A DNA stretch of 64,000 bases from Amycolatopsis xylanica (GCF_900107045.1 NZ_FNON01000013.1:62001-126000); one strand, 5' to 3'; counted from the first letter of the stretch, positions 25,777 to 33,898 are shown. Program-made: numbers and translations. The notes: generated from the letters alone by a model not told the origin.

Positions 25777-26117
25777 TCGTGAGTGTTTAGGCCCAGTGCT
25801 GGCCGACCCGTATTTGGTCACCTACGGCGGAATTCGCGGCGCTGCCTGGTGCGAGGGGAAGGTTTGCTGCGTTAGATGCAGCAAACCTTCCCCTCGCACA
25901 CCCGATCACACCTCACGAGCCGAAATACGTCCCACGATGCACCTTTTGCCGGTTTCGCTGGCGAAACAAGGGTGGCCCTTGTCACGCTGGAGGTAACAAG
26001 GGCCACCCTTGTCACCGCGAGCGCTACAAGAGCCCCGTTCGTGCAGATGCCGACGAGCACGACCCGCGTAGATCACCAAATATGGCCGGTTCTAACCGGC
26101 CGGAACACTCACGACCC
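25777..26117. repeat. composite palindromic repeat module, copy 2
   Basis: The gene-free stretch 25570-26405 holds this module. In order it has gtcgtgagtgtttaggcc leading to gtatttgg; the perfect hairpin at 25849-25899; two caaggg/cccttg palindromes (about 25965-26017); ccccgttcgtgc (about 26034-26045); and a half palindrome ggccggttctaaccggccgg...cactcacgacc (26084-26117). This is the same series as 4338-4712. The rest of the spacer contains the hairpins at 25594 and 26169 and otherwise nothing I recognise. Confidence 0.75.
25849..25899. repeat. perfect 22-bp stem-loop
   Basis: The left arm (25849-25870) begins gtgcgaggggaaggtttgct. The right arm (25878-25899) is its exact complement. The 7-nt loop is gttagat. 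It is the most perfect member of the family also seen at 4402 and 25594. Confidence 0.85.
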
Positions 26118-26168
26118 ATTTGGCCTTCCGGGCAATGACATTCGCGACGTCCGGCGGGAAAGGTCCGT

Positions 26169-26195
26169 GCCGCCGCGGCGCGGAGCCGCGGCGGC
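26169..26195. repeat. GC-rich stem-loop
   Basis: gccgccgcggc and gccgcggcggc form an 11-bp stem with loop gcgga. It may act as a terminator for transcripts entering the spacer, but no T-run follows. Confidence 0.45.
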
Positions 26196-26405
26196 GATCG
26201 ACTTGACTGTCTCTGCGAAACGACGGTTTTCCTTGGCGCTGCAGGGTGAACGGCCACCCGCGATGGCTGCCGCCTGAGTACGTCACTAGACGCTGTGCCG
26301 GGACCTCAGTCGTGGTTCGTACCGGCGATGCGGTGGGGCGCGGCCATCGCACAGGCTCCGTTGAGCCGTTCCCTGCCTGTTCTCACCTCCTTGCCGCGTG
26401 GTCGT

Positions 26406-26684
26406 TCATCGAGTTCGCCCGGCGCGGGGCGGTGACCGTTCCCGGGCACCGACTCTTCGCGCTGTTCTGGCGAGGTCGCCGTGGCCGAGCGGCATCCGGA
26501 CGCGCCGGCCCGCCGGGCGGTCACCTCGCGGATGCGACGGCGTGGGCGCGCGACGGACGGGCAAATCCGGCGTGGCGCCGAAATTGGCGGCCACGATCGC
26601 CTCGAACTCCGCACGCAGCCAGGCTGGGTCATCGAGGACCAGCGTGGCGAAGTCAGCGTGCGGGGCAACGCTGCGGCCTGACAT
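26406..26684 (-). CDS. small protein divergent from MerR regulator
   Basis: This 92-residue product begins MSGRSVAPHADFATLVLD and continues with an acidic/hydrophobic helix (WLRAEFEAIVAANFG). The tail is rich in Arg and Pro and ends near ARERSPPRAGRTR. I believe similar short proteins occur beside MerR-type genes in actinomycetes but cannot name a family. The ATG at 26684 has GGGAG 8 nt upstream, and a strong TTGACA-N17-TATAAG promoter precedes it, so expression is likely. Its Arg/Pro-rich tail suggests an unstructured or nucleic-acid-contacting end. Confidence 0.55.
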   Translation of the reverse strand: MSGRSVAPHADFATLVLDDPAWLRAEFEAIVAANFGATPDLPVRRAPTPSHPRGDRPAGRRVRMPLGHGDLARTARRVGARERSPPRAGRTR

Positions 26685-26734
26685 GTCGATCACTCCCAGG
26701 ACGTCTTCACCAGGTACAACTGACCGATACGTTT

Positions 26735-26763
26735 CTTATAGTACGCACTGGAGATTGTGTCAA
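26735..26763 (-). promoter_or_regulatory. sigma-70-type promoter
   Basis: On the minus strand TTGACA (26763-26758), a 17-nt spacer and TATAAG (26740-26735) make the best housekeeping promoter in the window. It drives the small gene at 26406-26684. A MerR protein encoded on the other side could act here. Confidence 0.7.
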
Positions 26764-26788
26764 GTGCCTACTGAAGCTAACCTGGTGT

Positions 26789-27121
26789 GTGTCCTTGAAG
26801 AAGCTTGACGACGCCGACTATCCCGCCTACACCACCGGTCAAGCGGCCAGCCTGCTCGATGTCCAGCAGGCTTTCCTGCGCAGCCTCGACACCGCCGCAC
26901 TGCTGCGACCCGAGCGCTCCGACGGCGGTCACCGCCGGTACAGCCGCCGCCAGCTCGAACTCGCCGCCCGCATCCGCGTCCTGTTCGACGACGGTCACAC
27001 CCTCGCCTCGGCCGCCCGCATCATCGGGCTGGAAGACGAACTCTCCGCCGCCAACAGCGAGATCCGCGCGCTGCGCGACCAGCTCGCCGGCACCGCCGGG
27101 CCACCGGCGGTCACGGGATGA
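26789..27121 (+). CDS. MerR family transcriptional regulator (small)
   Basis: This ~110-residue protein has a MerR-like winged helix: YPAYTTGQAASLLDVQQAFL is followed by RSDGGHRRYSRRQLELAARI and a C-terminal coiled-coil-like helix (LEDELSAANSEIRALRDQL). There is no extended effector domain. The start is uncertain; I use GTG 26789, and TTG 26795 is an alternative. Neither has a good ribosome binding site. It is divergent from the small gene at 26406. The 3' end overlaps the convergent sugar-binding lipoprotein gene by 11 nt. Confidence 0.78.
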   Translation: MSLKKLDDADYPAYTTGQAASLLDVQQAFLRSLDTAALLRPERSDGGHRRYSRRQLELAARIRVLFDDGHTLASAARIIGLEDELSAANSEIRALRDQLAGTAGPPAVTG

Positions 27122-28412
27122 TGCCCTTCGAGTTCAACGCGTCGGTCAGCCGATCGCGCAGTTCCTCGGCGGTGGCCTCCGGCTCGATCGAGGACGGCGG
27201 CGAGAGCACTTTCGAGATGACCGTCGACAGGTTCTGATACGCCGGGGTCAGCGGCCGGATCGCGGCTTCGGCGAGCGCGGCCCGGATGTCGGCCTTCATC
27301 GGATACTGGTCCGCCATCGTCGGATTCGCCTTGGCGTCGACAGGTTTCGCGGGATCGAGCGGGGTGGTGTCGGAGTAGACACCGGCGACGCTCGGCGGCA
27401 CCCCGTCCACGAGCGCCTGGTACTTCTGGCTGGCCGGACTGCGCAGGCACAGTGCCGCCTCGAACGCCTCCGCCTTGTGCCGCGAGTACGAGCTCACCGC
27501 GAGGTTGAACCCGCCGATGGTGACCCGGCTCGGCGTGCCGGGAGCCACGGACGGGTAGCGCGCCCATTTGAAGTGCGCGAGATCCGCGGGCTTTTCCTTG
27601 GCGTAGGAGGCGTAGACGTACGGCCAGTTCAACTCGAACGCGGCGGTTCCGCGCTGGAACGCCTGCCGGATGTCGTCCTCTTTCTGGTTGCTGGCCGACG
27701 GGTCGGAGACCCCGCTCGTCACGAGGGTCTTCAACAGCGCCAACGCCTTCACCGCGCCTTGGTCCATCACCACGCTCTTGCCGTCGTCGGACAGGATCTT
27801 GCCGCCCGCCGAGGCGACCAGCGTGTTGTAGAAGACGACCAAGCCCTCGTACTGGGCGCCCGTGAACACCACGTTCGACGGTTTGCCCGCCGCGCGGAGC
27901 CGGGTGGCCTCGGCGATCATCTCGTCGAACGTCGACGGCGGCTTCGGGGTGACCCGGTCGTCGTACCAGAGCAGCTGGACGTTGGTGTTCTTCGTGGCGC
28001 CATAGAGTTTGCCGTTCCAGGTGGCGGTCGCGAGCGGGCCCGGCAGCACGTCCTTGACCGCTTCGGCCTGGTTCGCGCCGGTCCATTCCTCCGCCCAGCC
28101 CGCCTCGGCGAACTCGGGTACCCAGGTCACGTCGAGGCCCATGATGTCCAAGGCCTTGTCACCGGCGGCGAGCCGCCGGGCCAGTTGCACGCGTTGGTCG
28201 TCTGCGCCGCGCGGCAGCTTGTTGTACACGATCCGATAGCGCCCGCCCGACTGGCCGGAGCAGCGATCCACCACCGTCTGCAAGTGGTCTTCCGGCGAGA
28301 TGAACAGGTTGATCGTCGTACCGCCCGGCGAAGCCGAGCACGCGGCAAGCGTGCCCAGTCCGATCATCACGGTCGCGAATGTCGCGGCGGCACGCGGAGG
28401 TGTGGACGTCAT
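27111..28412 (-). CDS. ABC transporter sugar-binding lipoprotein (family 1 solute-binding)
   Basis: This 433-residue extracellular solute-binding protein has a lipoprotein signal with lipobox LAAC (Cys near residue 24), so it is probably lipid-anchored outside the membrane. GLDVTWVPEFAEAGWAEEW and WNGKLYGATKNTNVQLLWYD are typical of sugar binders of the maltose/trehalose kind. The ATG has AAGGAGG 5 nt upstream. A perfect operator-like palindrome lies 42 nt from the start. No permease genes lie next to it, so the binding protein is separated from its membrane partners or uses shared ones. Confidence 0.88.
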   Translation of the reverse strand: MTSTPPRAAATFATVMIGLGTLAACSASPGGTTINLFISPEDHLQTVVDRCSGQSGGRYRIVYNKLPRGADDQRVQLARRLAAGDKALDIMGLDVTWVPEFAEAGWAEEWTGANQAEAVKDVLPGPLATATWNGKLYGATKNTNVQLLWYDDRVTPKPPSTFDEMIAEATRLRAAGKPSNVVFTGAQYEGLVVFYNTLVASAGGKILSDDGKSVVMDQGAVKALALLKTLVTSGVSDPSASNQKEDDIRQAFQRGTAAFELNWPYVYASYAKEKPADLAHFKWARYPSVAPGTPSRVTIGGFNLAVSSYSRHKAEAFEAALCLRSPASQKYQALVDGVPPSVAGVYSDTTPLDPAKPVDAKANPTMADQYPMKADIRAALAEAAIRPLTPAYQNLSTVISKVLSPPSSIEPEATAEELRDRLTDALNSKGIIP

Positions 28413-28453
28413 CAGGCCTCCTTGCCTGGGGGTACGCCGCATCATAAGACCGA

Positions 28454-28467
28454 TGCAAGCGCTTGCA
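28454..28467. promoter_or_regulatory. LacI-family operator, site 1
   Basis: tgcaagcgcttgca is a perfect 14-bp palindrome upstream of the lipoprotein gene. It fits the CG-centred operator type of LacI/GalR regulators. Confidence 0.75.
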
Positions 28468-28531
28468 CTAGAGACCGCACGGACGAACCCGCGAAACTGA
28501 TCTATGACCCAGCAAGAACCAGTACTGACTG

Positions 28532-28545
28532 TGCAAGCGCTTGCT
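28532..28545. promoter_or_regulatory. LacI-family operator, site 2
   Basis: tgcaagcgcttgct is a near-perfect repeat of site 1, 78 nt away and 43 nt before the LacI-type gene. Two sites allow autoregulation and looping. Confidence 0.72.
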
Positions 28546-28587
28546 TTCAAGTACGCTGCACAGGAGAGAGCACGTGGAGGAGGTTCG

Positions 28588-29592
28588 ATGTCGAGCAGCC
28601 TGGACGATGTGGCCCAGCTGGCCGGGGTGTCGCCGGCGACGGTGTCCAGAGCGCTGCGCGGGTTGCCCTCCGTCGCCGTCACGACCAGGGACCGGGTCAG
28701 GGCGGCGGCCGCCGAGCTGGGCTACGTCAGCTCGCCGTCCGCCTCGAGCCTGGCGAGCGGACGCACGGCGACCGTCGGTGTGGTGGTGCCCTATCTCGAC
28801 CGCTGGTACTTCTCCACGGTGATCGCCGGCGCCGAGAAAGTGCTCCGCGAGGCGGGGATGGCCACGCTGCTGTACAACATCGGCGACACCGCGGGCCGCA
28901 CTCGGTTCTTCGCCGAGCTGCCGCTGCGCAAGCGAGTCGATGCCGTGCTGGTGCTGTCCCTGCCACTGACCGAGCCGGAGACCCAAGCCCTCACCGGGCT
29001 CGACCTGCCGGTCGTGAGCGTCGGGCAGGTCGCCGAGGGCATCCCCATGGTCGGGATCGACGACTACGCCGCGACCCGTAGCGCCATCCGGCTGCTCGCC
29101 CAGCTGGGGCACCGCGACATCGCCTTCATCGGGCAGCTCGATCCCGTCCCGCTCGGGTTCCCCACCCCGCGGGCACGCCTGCGCGCGTACCAGGACGCGA
29201 TGGCCGAATTCGAACTCGGCGAGCCCATGGAAGCCGACGGGCACTTCACCGTCAGCGGCGGTGAAACGGCCATGACCACCCTGCTCACCGGAGCGAAACG
29301 ACCGACGGCCGTCTTCGCGGCATCGGACGAGATGGCGTTCGGCGCTCTTCGCGGGCTACGCAAAACCGGGCTGAGAGTGCCTGAGGACGTGTCGGTGGTC
29401 GGCTTCGACGGTCACGAGCTGACCGGGCTGGTCGACCTGACCACCGTCGCCCAGCCGGTGGCCGACCAAGGCGCGACGGCGGCCAGGCTCCTGCTCGACT
29501 GGCTCGGCGACGGAACGCCGCCGCCCAGCAAGACGTTGCTGAAAACCCGGCTCGTGCTCAACGGCAGCACCGGCCCGGTTCCGGCTGCCTGA
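28588..29592 (+). CDS. LacI family transcriptional regulator
   Basis: This 334-residue protein has the LacI headpiece SLDDVAQLAGVSPATVSRAL at the N-terminus with the hinge region ending near residue 60. The periplasmic-binding-protein-like core follows, including VFAASDEMAFGALRGLRKTG and VSVVGFDGHELTGLVDLTT. I chose ATG 28588 because GGAGGAGG precedes it; a longer frame runs through operator site 2. It probably represses the divergent lipoprotein gene and the downstream GH13 gene until a glucoside inducer binds. Confidence 0.9.
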   Translation: MSSSLDDVAQLAGVSPATVSRALRGLPSVAVTTRDRVRAAAAELGYVSSPSASSLASGRTATVGVVVPYLDRWYFSTVIAGAEKVLREAGMATLLYNIGDTAGRTRFFAELPLRKRVDAVLVLSLPLTEPETQALTGLDLPVVSVGQVAEGIPMVGIDDYAATRSAIRLLAQLGHRDIAFIGQLDPVPLGFPTPRARLRAYQDAMAEFELGEPMEADGHFTVSGGETAMTTLLTGAKRPTAVFAASDEMAFGALRGLRKTGLRVPEDVSVVGFDGHELTGLVDLTTVAQPVADQGATAARLLLDWLGDGTPPPSKTLLKTRLVLNGSTGPVPAA

Positions 29593-29629
29593 TCTCGATC
29601 CCGCACCACCGGCTTCAGGAGACCCGCCC

Positions 29630-31306
29630 GTGTTCGACCTCGCGCGAACCCATGCCTTGCCACGCAACCGATCCTGGTGGGACAACGCCGTCGTCTACCA
29701 GATCTACGTCCGTTCCTTCGCCGACGGCGACGGCGACGGGATCGGCGATCTCGCCGGCATCACGGCCCGGCTGGATCACCTCACCGACCTCGGCGTCGAC
29801 GCGCTGTGGCTGAACCCGTGCTACCCGTCGCCGCAAGCCGACCAGGGTTACGACATCGCCGATTTCTTCGACGTCAACCCCGAATACGGCGACCTGGCCG
29901 CGCTCGACGCACTGCTCGCGGCCGCCCACGCGCGCGGCCTTCGTGTCCTGCTCGACCTCGTGCCCAACCACTGCTCCTCCGAGCATCCCTGGTTCACCGC
30001 GGCGCTCGCCGCGCCGGCGGGCTCGGCCGAGCGGGCCCGCTTCCACTTCCGCGACGGCCGCGGCGCGAGCGGCGAACTCCCGCCCAACAACTGGGCGGCG
30101 CTCTTCGGCGGCCCCGCGTGGACCAGGGTCACCGAGCCAGACGGCTCACCGGGACAGTGGTACCTGCACCTGTTCACCCCGCAGCAGCCGGATTTCAACT
30201 GGGCCGACCCCGAGACCGTCGCCTACTTCGACGAGGTGCTGCGCTTCTGGTTCGACCGAGGGGTCGACGGCTTCAGGATCGACGTCGCGCACGGGCTGTT
30301 CAAGGATCCCGGACTCCGCGACTGGACCGAAGGCGGCTACAACCGCCACGCCTGGAACCAGGACCAGGTCCATGCGATCTACCGCCGCTGGCGCGCCATC
30401 GCCGACGGCTACGGCCCCGACCACCCCCGCATGTTCGTCGGGGAGATCTGGACGCCCGTGGCCGAGGACATGGCCGAGTACCTGCGCCCCGACGAGCTCC
30501 ACCAGGCGTTCCACTTCGACCTGCTGACGCGGAGCTGGAACGCCGCCGCCGTGCAGGACTCGGTGCGGCGCGCCCGCCGCACCGCGATCAGCGGGAATTC
30601 GACCGCGTGGACGCTCAACAACCACGACGTCTTCCGTGCCGTCACCCGCTACGGCGTCACCCGGCCCGCACCCCCGATCGCGAGCAGCGACCCGTTCGCC
30701 GCCCTGATGCGGCCCCGCGGTGAGGTCGACCTCGAACTCGGCGAACGGCGTGCCCGCGCGGCACTGCTGCTGATGCTGGCGCTACCCGGCACGGCGTACC
30801 TCTACCAGGGCGAAGAGCTCGGCCTGCCCGAAGTGCTCGACATCGCGCCGGAAGATCGGCATGACCCGGTCTTCGCCCGGCACGGCGCCGAAGATGTCGG
30901 CAGGGACGGCTGCCGTGTGCCGATCCCCTGGACCTCGGACGGACCGTCGTTCGGCTTCAGCTCCGGCCCGAACCCTTGGCTGCCGCAGCCATCCTGGTTC
31001 GCCGGTTACAGCGTCGAAGCCCAGCAGAGCGAAGCCGGTTCAACACTTAACCTCTACCGCGCCGCACTCGCCATCCGGCGCGACCTCCAGGCCAACGGGG
31101 GTCGAGCCACCTGGGCGGATGTCAGCGTCGACCGGAAAGGACCCTTGCTGTTCGTGCGCGGCGGATCGCTGGCCTGCGTGACGAACTTCAGCAAGAGCGC
31201 CGTCGCATTCGATCCACCGGACGGCGTCCTCGCGCTGTCCAGTGCCCCGCGCGACGACGAGGCGACCATTCCACCTGACACGTCACTGTGGTTCGCTCGC
31301 TCCTAA
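29630..31306 (+). CDS. GH13 alpha-glucosidase/oligo-glucosidase
   Basis: This 558-residue glycoside hydrolase family 13 enzyme has VVYQIYVRSFADGDGDGIGD at the N-terminus and the three catalytic carboxylates: Asp in GVDGFRIDVAHGLF, Glu in RMFVGEIWTP and Asp in TLNNHDVFR. There is no signal peptide, so it is cytoplasmic. It would cleave imported alpha-glucosides. The GTG start lies 37 nt after the LacI gene with AGGAG upstream, so the two are co-transcribed. The stop overlaps a convergent small gene by 3 nt. Confidence 0.9.
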   Translation: MFDLARTHALPRNRSWWDNAVVYQIYVRSFADGDGDGIGDLAGITARLDHLTDLGVDALWLNPCYPSPQADQGYDIADFFDVNPEYGDLAALDALLAAAHARGLRVLLDLVPNHCSSEHPWFTAALAAPAGSAERARFHFRDGRGASGELPPNNWAALFGGPAWTRVTEPDGSPGQWYLHLFTPQQPDFNWADPETVAYFDEVLRFWFDRGVDGFRIDVAHGLFKDPGLRDWTEGGYNRHAWNQDQVHAIYRRWRAIADGYGPDHPRMFVGEIWTPVAEDMAEYLRPDELHQAFHFDLLTRSWNAAAVQDSVRRARRTAISGNSTAWTLNNHDVFRAVTRYGVTRPAPPIASSDPFAALMRPRGEVDLELGERRARAALLLMLALPGTAYLYQGEELGLPEVLDIAPEDRHDPVFARHGAEDVGRDGCRVPIPWTSDGPSFGFSSGPNPWLPQPSWFAGYSVEAQQSEAGSTLNLYRAALAIRRDLQANGGRATWADVSVDRKGPLLFVRGGSLACVTNFSKSAVAFDPPDGVLALSSAPRDDEATIPPDTSLWFARS

Positions 31307-31425
31307 GGCGCGGGGTCGGCTTCCGCGTCGGTGGTGGCCGCCTCGTCCGCGGGCCAGCGCAGGCCGGTTTCGAGGACGAGCAGGTCGAAGATCGGGGTGT
31401 CCGAGACAGCTGTCGTGTCGTTCAT
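31303..31425 (-). CDS. 40-residue peptide downstream of the ECF sigma gene
   Basis: The product begins MNDTTAVSDTPIFDLLVLE, then a Trp-containing turn (TGLRWPADEAATT) and an acidic Pro-ending tail. It has no signal peptide or membrane segment. AGGA lies 7 nt before the ATG, and the gene starts 11 nt after the sigma factor stop, so the two form an operon. It could be a sigma-associated regulator or a peptide precursor. I do not recognise a family, and there is no modification enzyme next to it. Confidence 0.5.
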   Translation of the reverse strand: MNDTTAVSDTPIFDLLVLETGLRWPADEAATTDAEADPAP

Positions 31426-31436
31426 CGGTGTTCCTG

Positions 31437-32039
31437 TCAGGTCGTGCCCGGGGAGTCCGGCCGGGCGGGCCCATGTGTGGCGTCGGGGCTGGGCTCTTCC
31501 CTCGGCGTGGGAAGGCGCCGCGGCTGGCGGTGGAGATAGGCCAGCCGCAGTGCCTCGCGAGCGCGGAAGGTCATGGCGGAGATCTCGGTGCGCGACACGC
31601 CGAGCACCGGCGCCAATTCGGTCGCCGTGTGGCCGTCGGCGACGGTGCTGCGCAGCAGGGTCCGCCAGCGGGGCGGCAGGCTGCGCAGCGCCGAGGCGAC
31701 GACCTCGTCGGTGGTGTGGCGCAGCATCAGCGCGTCGGTCTCCTCGGGCTCGTGGTGCCGCGTCCATCGGGTGTGCAGGGCGCGCATCGTGAGCACGAGG
31801 TAGGCACACAGGTTCTCCGGGGTGCCGCCGCCGGCCCGCAGCACGGCGAACACGCAGGTGAACGCCTCGGCCACCAGGTCGTCGCGCTCGGCGGGCCGTC
31901 GCACCCAGCGTGCGGCGACCCGGCGCAGGAGCGCGGCATGGCGCCGGAAGAGCAGCTCGGCCGCCTGCGTGTCACCGTGGCGGAACCTGTCGATCAGCCG
32001 CGCGTCGGACGTGTCGGCCTCGTCCGCTGCATCCCGCAT
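31437..32039 (-). CDS. ECF-type RNA polymerase sigma factor
   Basis: This 200-residue sigma-70-family protein has a region 2 at about residues 15-85 (LFRRHAALLRRVAARWVRRP and DLVAEAFTCVFAVL) and a region 4 near residues 115-165 (ALRSLPPRWRTLLRSTVADG, TELAPVLGVSRTEISAMTFR). The ATG at 32039 has a CGGAG site 6 nt upstream. No zinc-finger anti-sigma gene follows; the only partner is a 40-residue peptide, so control may be unusual. The target promoters are unknown. Confidence 0.85.
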   Translation of the reverse strand: MRDAADEADTSDARLIDRFRHGDTQAAELLFRRHAALLRRVAARWVRRPAERDDLVAEAFTCVFAVLRAGGGTPENLCAYLVLTMRALHTRWTRHHEPEETDALMLRHTTDEVVASALRSLPPRWRTLLRSTVADGHTATELAPVLGVSRTEISAMTFRAREALRLAYLHRQPRRLPTPREEPSPDATHGPARPDSPGTT

Positions 32040-32148
32040 CGTGTCTCCGCTCCCCCCGGGTCGAGCGTCACGGCGGCACGCGAACGAGGGTTCCCCCGTT
32101 CGCGGCCTCGACACGCTCTGTGATTACTGGCGGCCCAAAGTAACAAAG

Positions 32149-32158
32149 ACAGCGCTGT
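32149..32158. promoter_or_regulatory. candidate operator between sigma and TetR genes
   Basis: acagcgctgt is a 10-bp perfect palindrome flanked by repeated gtaac sequences. It lies 54 nt before the TetR start and in the divergent spacer, so it may bind that regulator. Confidence 0.35.
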
Positions 32159-32211
32159 AACACTAATCGCCCGGCCCACGGCCGGTTCATGATCCCGATA
32201 GGGTCGGCGAA

Positions 32212-32913
32212 GTGGGATCGTCTTCGGGTCGCCCGGGTTCCGACGGCCGCGTCACCCGGTGGACGGGACAGCGTGAGCGCAGGCGCCACGAGTTCGTCGA
32301 GGCCGCTTTGCGCGCGATCGCCGAGCATGGGCCTGACGTCACGACCGAGCGCATCGCCGAGGCCGCCGGGGTGGCGCGAGCCCAGATATACCGGCATTTC
32401 GACGACGCGACCGACCTGCAGCGGGCGATCGCGGACCGCGCGACCCAGGCCATCACCGCCGCGCTGCGGCCGGTGTGGGAGCCGCAGGGCAGCGCACTGC
32501 AGATGATCTTCGTGGCTGTCGACGCGCACACCGGCTGGGTGGCCGCCAACGGCGAGCTCTACCGCTACCTCATGCGGCACTCCCAGATCGGCAGATCCGC
32601 CGGTCAGGACGCCATCGTCGACGTCAAGACGATCATCGCGCGCCAGCTCACGCAGGTCTTCGAGTTCTATCTCAACGCCTTCGAACTCGACGCGCGCATC
32701 GCCGACGTCCTCTCCTTCGGCGTCGTCGGGCTCGTCGACTCCAGCGTCACCCAGTGGCTGAACAGCCCGCAGGGCATCGACCGGCCCCAGTTGACCGACA
32801 TGCTGACCCGGTGGGTCTGGCACATCCTCAACGACTCACTGCGCGCGGCCGGGATCGAAATCGACCCGGACCTGCCCTTGCCGCCCCCGCCACCTGCCAC
32901 CCCACCTGCGTAA
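32212..32913 (+). CDS. TetR family transcriptional regulator
   Basis: This 233-residue protein has the TetR headpiece (RRRHEFVEAALRAIAEHGPD then TTERIAEAAGVARAQIYRHF) and an all-helical ligand domain. The C-terminus ends in a run of prolines. The GTG at 32212 is the first start. It stands at the left border of the putative biosynthetic cluster but converges with it, so a role there is only possible. Known relatives often control efflux or lipid genes. Confidence 0.87.
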   Translation: MGSSSGRPGSDGRVTRWTGQRERRRHEFVEAALRAIAEHGPDVTTERIAEAAGVARAQIYRHFDDATDLQRAIADRATQAITAALRPVWEPQGSALQMIFVAVDAHTGWVAANGELYRYLMRHSQIGRSAGQDAIVDVKTIIARQLTQVFEFYLNAFELDARIADVLSFGVVGLVDSSVTQWLNSPQGIDRPQLTDMLTRWVWHILNDSLRAAGIEIDPDLPLPPPPPATPPA

Positions 32914-33069
32914 ACGGCACCGGGCGCTGCGGTTTCGAGTAACCGCACCGTGATCGTGAGGCGCTGGGGCCGGAGAATTTCAGGAAAACCACCCCTGCGG
33001 GGGATGGATGGGCTTTTCGCTCGCGGCGAGTGACCGTAATGGGCGAATCGCCCCCGACGGCGCCTCTCG

Positions 33070-33278
33070 CTTATTGAGGGGAAGCGCAAAGGTGGCGTGA
33101 TCGTGGGCTCGGCTTGGACACGGGGGTCGTGAGTGTTCCGGCCGGTTCTAACCGGCCGGAACACTCACGACTCCCCACTCGGCAGGCTCGCCCGACTACC
33201 CGCGTAGCCCCGATTGAGTGAGGGAGGCCCTCACCCAGCTGCTCCGCGACACGCCATGTTTGGCTTTCCCCTCAATAG
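33070..33278. repeat. inverted-repeat element (MITE-like), copy 2
   Basis: The gene-free stretch 32914-33271 is occupied by this element. Its left arm is cttattgaggggaagcg...ggtggcgtg (33070-33099). Its right arm is cacgccatgtttggctttcc...ctcaatag (33250-33278), which in reverse complement matches the left arm closely, including attgaggggaa. A long perfect palindrome lies inside (33126-33171), and a gtgaggg/ccctcac dyad lies at 33218-33234. The right arm provides the TGA stop of the gene at 33272. The arms match those at 21395-21525. Confidence 0.7.
33126..33171. terminator. perfect 22-bp palindrome, terminator-like
   Basis: The left arm gtcgtgagtgttccggccgg plus tt pairs perfectly with 33150-33171 across a 2-nt loop. 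It lies between convergent genes and is the most complete copy of the palindrome seen at 4662-4712. Confidence 0.65.
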
Positions 33279-33898
33279 GAGTCCTGGACGGCGAAACCCC
33301 CGAGCCGCCGGACGGCGTCGGCCCGGGTGTCCAGGTAGAGCTGGTTGAGCTCGGCCGACGCATCGTGGTGCGGTGTGAGGAAGTGCGGTGCCAGGGAATC
33401 CTCGTGCGCGACGCCCGGCGCAAAGGAGCGAGAAGCGGCGGGCAGCGTGAGCGTCTCGGTCTCGCAGGTCGGCGGCAGAGTGTTCGCGGTGCCTGACGCC
33501 ACCAGGAGATAGTCGATCCAGCGCTCGGCCGCGTCCACCGCCGAGATCGATCCGAGCTCGAGCCAGGTCACCGCGCGACTGCGGAAGCGGCCGTTCCGCA
33601 GTTCCGGGAAGTGGTGCGCGGCGGCGCCCAGCGGGAGCAGGGAGCGGGCCGTCAGCGCTTCGCAGCCCAGGATCTCCAGCGTCGGGTGGCCGTGCGACTC
33701 GGGAGCCCAATCGTAGCCCGGTTTCCAGCCCCGGATCGGCAACGCCGACGCACGGGCGAGTGCGTCGGCTTGGCCGGCGCCGCACCACGGGCAGGTGCGG
33801 GCGAACAGGTTGATGCGAACCGACAACGCGGTCGAGGCGACCAGGAGATGGGCGGCGGCCTCGCGGCGGGCCATGCGGGTCACGATGTGCTGGTTCAT
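33272..33898 (-). CDS. uncharacterised protein with CxxC motif, end of ABC-2/DAHP operon
   Basis: This 208-residue protein is not one I recognise. It has a CPWC motif near residue 36 that could bind metal or act in thiol chemistry, and several conserved-looking Trp and His residues (GYDWAPESHGHPTLEILG, TWLELGSISAVDAAERW). There is no signal peptide. The ATG overlaps the upstream gene by 4 nt. The last codons and stop lie in a dispersed repeat arm, so the natural C-terminus may have been shortened. It is the last gene of the operon running from 39206. Confidence 0.6.
   Translation of the reverse strand: MNQHIVTRMARREAAAHLLVASTALSVRINLFARTCPWCGAGQADALARASALPIRGWKPGYDWAPESHGHPTLEILGCEALTARSLLPLGAAAHHFPELRNGRFRSRAVTWLELGSISAVDAAERWIDYLLVASGTANTLPPTCETETLTLPAASRSFAPGVAHEDSLAPHFLTPHHDASAELNQLYLDTRADAVRRLGGFAVQDSY

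Noticed and set aside
26805..29081. A 758-codon open frame on the plus strand
   Set aside because: It is antisense to the sugar-binding lipoprotein gene and crosses both operators and the start of the LacI gene. No domain is visible.
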